A DNA stretch of 28,307 nt, taken from Anaerolineaceae bacterium UBA4799. Lineage in GTDB: Bacteria; Chloroflexota; Anaerolineae; Anaerolineales; Anaerolineaceae. Positions 22,909 through 28,307 of this stretch are shown here, in pieces; positions within the stretch are counted from its first letter, which is position 1; each line of letters starts with the position of its first letter. The DNA lies in NCBI GenBank assembly GCA_002402725.1, contig DHGL01000009.1:41578-69884 (forward strand), given 5' to 3'. Position numbers and translations under genes: made by a program. The notes under the pieces are model-generated. The model had not been told where the DNA came from, searched no databases, and was given only the letters and a program-made list of their open reading frames with translations.

Positions 22909-23931
22909 TCAGGGTTTTACTGTCCACCTCCAGGTGTAGAAGATCACTTCCCCGCCTCCGAGGAACAGGACATCGTCCACATCGTGCTCCGCGAGGAACT
23001 CTGACATAGAGAAGTGATAATCCGGAAGCCTTCGGATATCTATGCAGTAAGTATGGTGATAATGAGAGGCGAGCAACGGCTCAATCGCATTGATAAAGGA
23101 GTCTCCGATGATCAGCAGATTGCGCTGCGCGCCATTTGCAGAGATATATTCAAGATAACCGATATCGTCTACCCCGTAATAATCGACATAATGGTCTGTG
23201 TAGTAATCCTGCCCGTACTCACCCGCAAAGTATTCCTCCATGCGGCCATGGTCCAGTTCATTTCCAGAGATGTCATAGACTTTGTAAGCGGGCAGATCTA
23301 ACACAGCCACCTTGAAAGGTTCAGGGTCAACTTCGTAATCAAGTTCGCGCGCCCAGGTTCCGACAAATTCGATATCTTTGAAAGTATGAATCTTTTTGGT
23401 TTTGATGCGGGGAGAAATCTCCGGGTAATTTTCCGCCAGCATTTTATAAATCTTTTCGTAACCCGTCATGATACCTTTAATATTCCAGTGATGATCCGTT
23501 CGGTAATAATACTTCATATGATCCTGAAAGCTGGTCAGCGGCAGGGTTTCAAGAATTAATTCTGGTGGTTTATTGGCAATAAAATATTCTAATGCTCTTC
23601 CAGCATCTGCTTCCGGGTAATCTCCGCTTACGGGGTTATGTGCTGAATACTGGATCAACTCAAGATAAAAAGCGTAGTAGTTCAGGTCCGGGAAGTTATT
23701 AATGATCGTCTCGTATTGCCCGATCTTTTTTTCCAGGTCTTCCTGCTCCGTCGCCCTGAATCGACGAGGTGATGGAAACATAACCCCGGTTTCGTTAGTC
23801 ATATAGACGTCCGTGGAACCGAGCTCACCAATTTTCGTGGAAGCTTCTTGAAAGCGGTCGCCACTACAACCACTAAGAAATATAAAAATAATCAGTATGC
23901 CAAAGATTGATCTTGGTGGTCTGGGTGCCAT
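22909..23931 (-). CDS. DHHW/AlgX-like SGNH-fold lipoprotein
   Basis: This 340-residue protein has a lipoprotein signal (hydrophobic ILIIFIFLSGC, Cys22). It contains YYYRTDHHWN (Asp146-His147-His148-Trp149), the hallmark of the DHHW/AlgX-AlgJ group of SGNH-like proteins. The block 1 motif LLIIGDSFI has Ser278 as the expected nucleophile. Relatives take part in O-acetylation of exported polysaccharides, normally with a membrane-bound MBOAT acetyl donor protein. No MBOAT gene is in the window. The start has AGAGGTGAGC before the ATG. It follows the LCP gene by 143 bases in the same direction. O-acetylation of the exopolysaccharide handled by the neighbouring genes is plausible but inferred. Confidence 0.82.
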   Translation of the reverse strand: MAPRPPRSIFGILIIFIFLSGCSGDRFQEASTKIGELGSTDVYMTNETGVMFPSPRRFRATEQEDLEKKIGQYETIINNFPDLNYYAFYLELIQYSAHNPVSGDYPEADAGRALEYFIANKPPELILETLPLTSFQDHMKYYYRTDHHWNIKGIMTGYEKIYKMLAENYPEISPRIKTKKIHTFKDIEFVGTWARELDYEVDPEPFKVAVLDLPAYKVYDISGNELDHGRMEEYFAGEYGQDYYTDHYVDYYGVDDIGYLEYISANGAQRNLLIIGDSFINAIEPLLASHYHHTYCIDIRRLPDYHFSMSEFLAEHDVDDVLFLGGGEVIFYTWRWTVKP

Positions 23932-24074
23932 TGCTCACCTCTTTGCATCACCAAATACCCCTGTGGATGATTCGAGATTTCATTCCAACTCACAACATGT
24001 AATAAAACGTCAGTTGTTTGAGTATATCCTCTGCTGACCTCCCCGCTATAAAGCCAGCAAGGGTACGTGTGCTG

Positions 24075-25127
24075 CTACTCAATGCCATTATTAATCATAT
24101 CCTGGATGAAGGCTGCGGCTTCTGGCTTTGGCAGCTTGATATGCCGGCCATAATTGGTGACCATGGGAGTGTACAGGTCATAGGGAATGTCCACAAATAC
24201 CAATGAATCGCGGTTGATTTCACGGATAAAACAGGTGAACGTGTACACATCCTGCAAACGCAAGTCAGTGATGACTGATTTGTCCTTGATGAATTTCACG
24301 CCCAGACCAGGGAGTTTTATGATGTACTCAGGTTTTGAAAGTTTCTCGTACAGCCCTTTTAAGATTGCCGATTGCCGTTGGATACGATACGCGTCCAGAT
24401 CTGCTGTCCGCTGCCTCACAAAAAGCAGCGCAGATTTGCCATCAAAATGATGATGCCCCGCGCTCGCGTAGGCGCCAATCGGTTCTTCTAGGTAGATATC
24501 CACCCCGCCAATCTGGTCTACAAGGTCCGCGAAATCATCGAAATGCGCCACAACGTAACGGTCGAAAGCAACGCCATAGTTTTGATACATCGTTTCAGAA
24601 AACTTCACCACGCCTTGACCGCGTCCATTAAAATACTCGCCATATCCATAAGCCGCGTTGATGCGAAACTGGGTGATGTTGTGTTCTTCCAACCCTGGTA
24701 TGGGAACCCAAAAATCCCGTGGGATCGACAACACCATAATCTGGCGTTTCAGCCAATCCACCCGCACAACCCTGATCATATCCGCCTGCTCCACCTCGTC
24801 AATCCCCAGTGCCAGGATGACCATTGGTTCCGCCTGCCCGCAGACGGTAGAAGCACCTGCTGGTTCAGGTTGAGCAGTCGCCTGCACCGGCTTAGTACTT
24901 ACCGCTACTGGCGTGGCAATAAACGCAGCGCTGGTGGGTAAGGAAGTAAACGTTGCCAGCTGCTCAAAAGCAAATTGCGGGAGCTGCCTTCCCAGAAGGG
25001 GGCTCGTCCACAGCATATAACCACAACCCATCAGGATCAGTAAAATAAACAAAAGCCATGCCAGGCGTTTTTTTAGGGGCGCTTTCTTAAGCCCCACTTT
25101 TAATGATCGCCCACCCTGCCCGCTCAT
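24075..25127 (-). CDS. LytR-CpsA-Psr (LCP) family glycopolymer transferase
   Basis: This 350-residue protein has a basic cytoplasmic N-terminus, one membrane helix (about residues 22-40), a Thr/Pro/Ala linker, and an extracellular LCP domain. Key residues of the family are present: Asp116 (QADMIRVV), Arg137 in LSIPRD, the GGVDIYL strand, and Arg238, Arg240, Asp245 and Arg251 in FVRQRTADLDAYRIQRQ. LCP enzymes transfer undecaprenyl-linked teichoic acid, capsule or other glycopolymers to peptidoglycan, or act on exported polysaccharides. The ATG overlaps the TGA of the phosphatase gene (ATGA), so the two are translationally coupled. Together with the Wzz-kinase and phosphatase this is the usual capsule-locus combination. 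Confidence 0.93.
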   Translation of the reverse strand: MSGQGGRSLKVGLKKAPLKKRLAWLLFILLILMGCGYMLWTSPLLGRQLPQFAFEQLATFTSLPTSAAFIATPVAVSTKPVQATAQPEPAGASTVCGQAEPMVILALGIDEVEQADMIRVVRVDWLKRQIMVLSIPRDFWVPIPGLEEHNITQFRINAAYGYGEYFNGRGQGVVKFSETMYQNYGVAFDRYVVAHFDDFADLVDQIGGVDIYLEEPIGAYASAGHHHFDGKSALLFVRQRTADLDAYRIQRQSAILKGLYEKLSKPEYIIKLPGLGVKFIKDKSVITDLRLQDVYTFTCFIREINRDSLVFVDIPYDLYTPMVTNYGRHIKLPKPEAAAFIQDMINNGIE

Positions 25128-25591
25128 CCAGCAGCTCTGCTGACAATACGGCCAAATCCGGCGTCAACCAGTGAGAAAATTTCCTCCGCGATTTGCTGCG
25201 GATCTTCACCGCTCGCCATTACAGGGTCTGGAATGTCATAAGTCTGACCAATAGTGATATCTGAGAATAAGGCAATTTTGTTCTTCGCCTGGGGAAACTC
25301 AAGGGTAATCGCCTCTCGCTGACCATCCGCCATTACAATGATCAAATCAGCCTCGTTAACGAGTGTGGTGGTTATCTCTCTTGATCGAACAGACTCGATG
25401 TTGAGATGTTTATTCGCCGCCCATTGAAGCGCTTCTTTAATTGGAGCCTCGCCTTCCTTTACCCAAATTCCCGCGCTGCCTACCACCCATCCATCCGCTT
25501 TCAGTTGGTTTTCAAGCAAGGATTTGAAGCACTCTGCCGCCAGCACGGAACGGAACCTGTTGGCGCTACATACAAAAAGGATATTCGGCAT
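25124..25591 (-). CDS. Low-molecular-weight protein-tyrosine phosphatase
   Basis: This 155-residue protein has the P-loop FVCSANRFRS, a CX5R motif with Cys8 as nucleophile and Arg14. The general-acid loop is YDIPDPV (Asp122), both as in LMW-PTPs such as Wzb and Etp. It probably dephosphorylates the Tyr-rich tail of the BY-kinase encoded two genes upstream, the usual cycle controlling polysaccharide chain polymerisation and export; this is inferred from context. Arsenate reductases share the fold, but the position in a kinase-LCP cluster argues for the phosphatase. The ribosome site GAAGGGTG precedes the ATG, 23 bases after the LysM gene. Confidence 0.92.
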   Translation of the reverse strand: MPNILFVCSANRFRSVLAAECFKSLLENQLKADGWVVGSAGIWVKEGEAPIKEALQWAANKHLNIESVRSREITTTLVNEADLIIVMADGQREAITLEFPQAKNKIALFSDITIGQTYDIPDPVMASGEDPQQIAEEIFSLVDAGFGRIVSRAAG

Positions 25592-25614
25592 GGCTCACCC
25601 TTCACCCATCTTGA

Positions 25615-26517
25615 TTATTCCGTTTTCGGCACAATCAACATTTCGCCCATTTTTAACGAATAACCCTCAGGCAAATCATTATACTTTTTCAGCATTTCTG
25701 CATCCAGTTGCATCCGCTCCGCATAAATCTCGATGGTCATCCCTTCCGCGCGTATCTCTGCTACAACGAACTTCGGCAATCCTGTCACATCATCTGTATT
25801 GATCGGTATCACCAGGACGGTATTTTCCCATAACGAATCTGGTAATGCGTAATTTATCGCCTTGATAGCATCAGCGGTGGTATTAAAGTTTTCTGCCAGC
25901 AAAATAAACCCTTCACCAGCGACGACCTTATGAATCACAAGTTGAGGGGAAGTGCCGAATGGCGTCTCCAACGCGCGTGGTGTCTGCTTGACCGGAATAA
26001 TCCATGTAGCGGTCATGGTTGGCGTCAACGTTGCGGTCAATTCAGGAGTGGCGGTCAGTTCTGTCAAAGGAACCACCTCAGATTGAAGTGTGGGGGTGTG
26101 TGTCGCCACCTTAAACCCTGCCAGCGGAGGCGTGAACCCACGGATAGGGAGCAGACCTGAGAGGAAGAGAGCCGCGGGTCCAATTATGACTACCGCTGCC
26201 AAAGCAACAACAGGTACCCACTTGAGCTTCGAAATCCTCGAATTCCTCTCGCCCCGAAGGCCCTTTGGCAGCGGGATCGGGTTTTCATTCTGAAATACCG
26301 GACAATCCGCATAATGCTCAGTCAGACATTTATTGCGCTGTTGTATCAGGCTCACCGGGGCAATGGGTTTGGCGCGAAAGCAGAAATTGTACCTGGCCGG
26401 GTAAGCCAGCGCGGTAGTAGGGTCATCCTCAAAACCGATGAAAGGACAGAAGAGTGATTCCTTTCTCTTCCTGTCCTTTTTCCCTTCTCCCGCTGAAGAT
26501 TCCGCTTTACCCGTCAT
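25615..26517 (-). CDS. Membrane protein with four-Cys cytosolic head and LysM-like extracellular repeats
   Basis: This 300-residue protein has a Lys/Arg-rich start and a 50-residue module with four cysteines (24, 46, 64, 72). The module includes CPFIGFEDDPTTALAYPARY and ends CPVF, a form I recognise from Anaerolineae proteins. One membrane helix (about 101-123) follows, then a Thr/Pro-rich linker and two LysM-like units at the C-terminus (about 197-245, GEGFILLAENFNTTADAI with LVIPI; and 250-299, ending GEMLIVPKTE). Basic residues beside the helix put the Cys module inside and LysM outside. LysM binds peptidoglycan or related glycans; the Cys module may bind zinc or an Fe-S cluster, which is not shown. 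It lies 14 bases after the BY-kinase gene, so it is in that operon. The exact function is unknown. Confidence 0.8.
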   Translation of the reverse strand: MTGKAESSAGEGKKDRKRKESLFCPFIGFEDDPTTALAYPARYNFCFRAKPIAPVSLIQQRNKCLTEHYADCPVFQNENPIPLPKGLRGERNSRISKLKWVPVVALAAVVIIGPAALFLSGLLPIRGFTPPLAGFKVATHTPTLQSEVVPLTELTATPELTATLTPTMTATWIIPVKQTPRALETPFGTSPQLVIHKVVAGEGFILLAENFNTTADAIKAINYALPDSLWENTVLVIPINTDDVTGLPKFVVAEIRAEGMTIEIYAERMQLDAEMLKKYNDLPEGYSLKMGEMLIVPKTE

Positions 26518-26531
26518 TATCCTTTTTTCCC

Positions 26532-28244
26532 CTAACCTGTATTTACCTCTTCAACCGCCGGTTCCATATGAGAGGCGTCCTCGCTGGTCCTGCCATACTG
26601 CTTGCTATAATAGTAATCACGGTTGTAATAATAACTCGACCGTTTTACTTTGATGTTATTCAGAACCACGCCCAGCAACCTGGTGTCCAGGCGCTGGAGT
26701 TGCTCGATTGCCTGGCGAATGGCGCCGCGCTTGGTCTTCTTGGGATCAACCACCAGCAGCACGCCATTAACGCTTTTTGCCAGTATCAACGCGTCTGTCA
26801 CCGCCAGCAGCGGGGGAGAATCGAGAAGCACCATATCAAAGTGTTTTTCCAACAAACTTAAAACATCCTGCATTTTGGAAGAACTCAGTAATTCCGATGG
26901 ATTTGGCGGCAGGCTGCCCGAAGTGATAATATTCAGCCCGTTTACTCTGGTTTTCTTCACCACCCCGGTCATTTTTTCAGGTGTGCGGATGAAGTAATCA
27001 GAAAGACCGATGCGGTTGGACAATTTGAACAACTTGTGTAGCGTCGGTCGCCGCATATCCGCATCCATCACCACAACGTTTTTTTCGCTCTGGGCGATAA
27101 CCGTAGCCAGGTTGGCAACGATGGAGGACTTGCCGTCGGACGGTGACGCGCTCGTTACCAGCACGGTTTTCAAAGGAGTGTCAATCCCACTGAATTGGAG
27201 GTTGGTGCGTAATGAACGGAAGGCTTCTGATACCGGCATGCGCGGTTTGGCGACAGTGATCAATTGGTCCTGGTTGTAGGGATAATGAGTGATGACCCCC
27301 ACCACCGGTACCCCCCATCTGCGGGAAAACTCTTCTGGGTCGCGGACTTCATCCTGCAAAAACGCGATTAAGAACACAATGCCTCCGGCAGCTATCAACC
27401 CGACGACCGCGGCCAAACCGGCACTCTTCATCGGTTGCGGCTGTATGGGTTCAGCATTGGCCACCGCTTTGTCTATCTGGCTGATGGTTGTGGCGGATTG
27501 AACCTCAGTTAATTTAATTTGCTGTAAGTTATAGAACAGCGAAGAGCGGGTGGATTGGTATTGAGATTGCGCCAACTCCAATTGAGCACGGGCAACATAG
27601 TCATTCGGATCCCGCACAACCTCGATCGGTTCAAGCCCTTCTGCTACCATCTGTGCTGCTCGTTTTTCGGCTTCTGCCAGTTCGGCCTCTTTAATCTGCA
27701 GGACAGCCAATCTTTCATTGATATCCGTTAAACTCTGGTCTATACGGGCAATCTCTTCCTCCAATCCCTGTTTCAGGTCGGTATAGCGGGAGGATTGATC
27801 CGTCATTACCTTTTCAGAGAAGGTGGTAAGGACCATGTTGGCTGTATCCGCTGCTTTTTGCGGGTCACTATCTGTAACGACAATGGTAAATATGGGGGAA
27901 TTTTCAACAGGTGTCACGGTAATCTTGCCGGTCACTTCATACCCAAGCCGTTCAGATACAGACTGCAGCAACTCGGGCGTGATCATCGTTTGCGCGTATG
28001 TCTCAGCCAGACGTTGAGCGCCATACGAGGCTGAATATGCGTCGTAATAATCCGAACCGGTGACTACATTTACCACAGCTCTGGTATTGGCTTCAAAAAC
28101 CCGTGGTTTCTGGTTTGTCAGGTAATAAGCCACAGCACCGGAGGCGATGGCCACCAGCAAGAGCAGCCACGCCCAGCGCCACAAGGTCTGAGCGTAATCG
28201 AGAATACTCTCAAGGCTGCTGCGTTCTTCAAGTTCATTTTCCAT
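26532..28244 (-). CDS. Wzz-type chain-length regulator fused to BY-kinase (polysaccharide tyrosine autokinase)
   Basis: This protein of about 570 residues fuses CpsC/Wzz and CpsD-type parts. Membrane helices lie at about 24-42 and 275-296, with a Wzz-like extracellular region and a coiled coil (about 152-244) between them. The kinase has Walker A SASPSDGKSS (365-374), Walker A' VVVMDAD (390-396), Walker B VLLDSPP (472-478), and a C-terminal cluster of seven Tyr (538-550, YYYNRDYYYSKQY) for autophosphorylation. It controls polysaccharide chain length and export at the inner membrane. The ATG at 28244 is chosen over an upstream TTG (28298) because it has AAAGGGTGG in front and matches the usual Wzz N-terminus. 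It is the first gene visible of the operon with LysM, phosphatase and LCP genes. Confidence 0.94.
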   Translation of the reverse strand: MENELEERSSLESILDYAQTLWRWAWLLLLVAIASGAVAYYLTNQKPRVFEANTRAVVNVVTGSDYYDAYSASYGAQRLAETYAQTMITPELLQSVSERLGYEVTGKITVTPVENSPIFTIVVTDSDPQKAADTANMVLTTFSEKVMTDQSSRYTDLKQGLEEEIARIDQSLTDINERLAVLQIKEAELAEAEKRAAQMVAEGLEPIEVVRDPNDYVARAQLELAQSQYQSTRSSLFYNLQQIKLTEVQSATTISQIDKAVANAEPIQPQPMKSAGLAAVVGLIAAGGIVFLIAFLQDEVRDPEEFSRRWGVPVVGVITHYPYNQDQLITVAKPRMPVSEAFRSLRTNLQFSGIDTPLKTVLVTSASPSDGKSSIVANLATVIAQSEKNVVVMDADMRRPTLHKLFKLSNRIGLSDYFIRTPEKMTGVVKKTRVNGLNIITSGSLPPNPSELLSSSKMQDVLSLLEKHFDMVLLDSPPLLAVTDALILAKSVNGVLLVVDPKKTKRGAIRQAIEQLQRLDTRLLGVVLNNIKVKRSSYYYNRDYYYSKQYGRTSEDASHMEPAVEEVNTG

Positions 28245-28245
28245 G

Positions 28246-28260
28246 AGGGTGTTCCACCCT
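28246..28260 (-). promoter_or_regulatory. Small hairpin covering the ribosome site of the BY-kinase gene
   Basis: In the transcript AGGGTG-GAA-CACCCT is a perfect 6-bp stem with a 3-base loop immediately before the ATG at 28244. The stem contains the AGGGTGG that would pair with 16S rRNA, so folding could lower translation. Upstream, TATACT at 28280-28285 is a possible -10 box, but its -35 would fall at the window edge. Confidence 0.4.
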
Positions 28261-28307
28261 TTCTGCGAATTGTAAATTAAGTATAATTCACTTTCCAACT
28301 GGCTGCA

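Noticed and set aside
24004..24050. GTCAG...CTGAC hairpin after the LCP gene as its terminator
   Set aside because: The stem is only five base pairs around a 20-base loop with a poor T-run. It is too weak to call, and read-through into the DHHW gene remains possible.

Overview
The window reads as a chromosome segment of an Anaerolineae-type bacterium (Chloroflexota). This is an inference from gene style: lipoprotein substrate-binding proteins with Glu-Glu-Pro-Ala linkers after the lipobox, giant secreted Fn3-like repeat proteins, LVIVD propeller lipoproteins, and Thr/Pro-rich LysM membrane proteins with a four-Cys cytosolic head. Base composition looks balanced (about half G+C). There are no rRNA or tRNA genes, CRISPR arrays, insertion sequences or phage genes. 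Seventeen of the nineteen genes lie on the minus strand.

Layout. (1) 1-886, plus strand: the C-terminal end of a cation P-type ATPase cut by the window edge, then methylmalonyl-CoA epimerase, closed by a rho-independent terminator at 947-974. (2) 973-6129, minus strand: an ethanolamine-utilisation cluster transcribed eutA-eutB-eutC-eutL-pyruvate-kinase-C-domain-like gene. (3) 6288-10259, minus: a PotABCD/Fe(III)-type ABC importer (lipoprotein, two permeases, ATPase) that runs straight into eutA and has a good promoter at 10379-10406. (4) 10501-12024, minus: an acyl-CoA synthetase-like AMP ligase with its own promoter. (5) 12222-20333, minus: a 2703-residue secreted protein with a PQQ-like propeller, a carboxypeptidase-regulatory-like domain, two IPT/TIG domains, and fifteen Fn3-like domains in five repeating triads. 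Two of those domains carry an inserted alpha/beta-hydrolase esterase. A strong hairpin terminator follows at 12169-12200. (6) 20633-28244, minus: an envelope/exopolysaccharide group, in transcription order Wzz-BY-kinase fusion, LysM membrane protein, low-molecular-weight tyrosine phosphatase, LCP glycopolymer transferase, DHHW/AlgX-like lipoprotein, and LVIVD-repeat lipoprotein.

How they may work together. The ABC importer plus EutABC suggests uptake and coenzyme-B12-dependent deamination of ethanolamine (or a relative) to acetaldehyde and ammonia. EutA would reactivate the lyase and EutL would be a microcompartment shell pore. EutC keeps an encapsulation-peptide-like N-terminal helix, but no other shell gene, EutE, EutD or EutH is in the window. 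Methylmalonyl-CoA epimerase belongs to another B12-linked route. The BY-kinase, phosphatase and LCP genes form a classical capsule or cell-wall-glycopolymer control and attachment set, and the lipoproteins and giant esterase protein are exported surface factors. The most unusual object is the giant protein: a strict (C-A-B)x5 array of Fn3-like domains with an esterase in the B-C loop of the third and fourth A domains.
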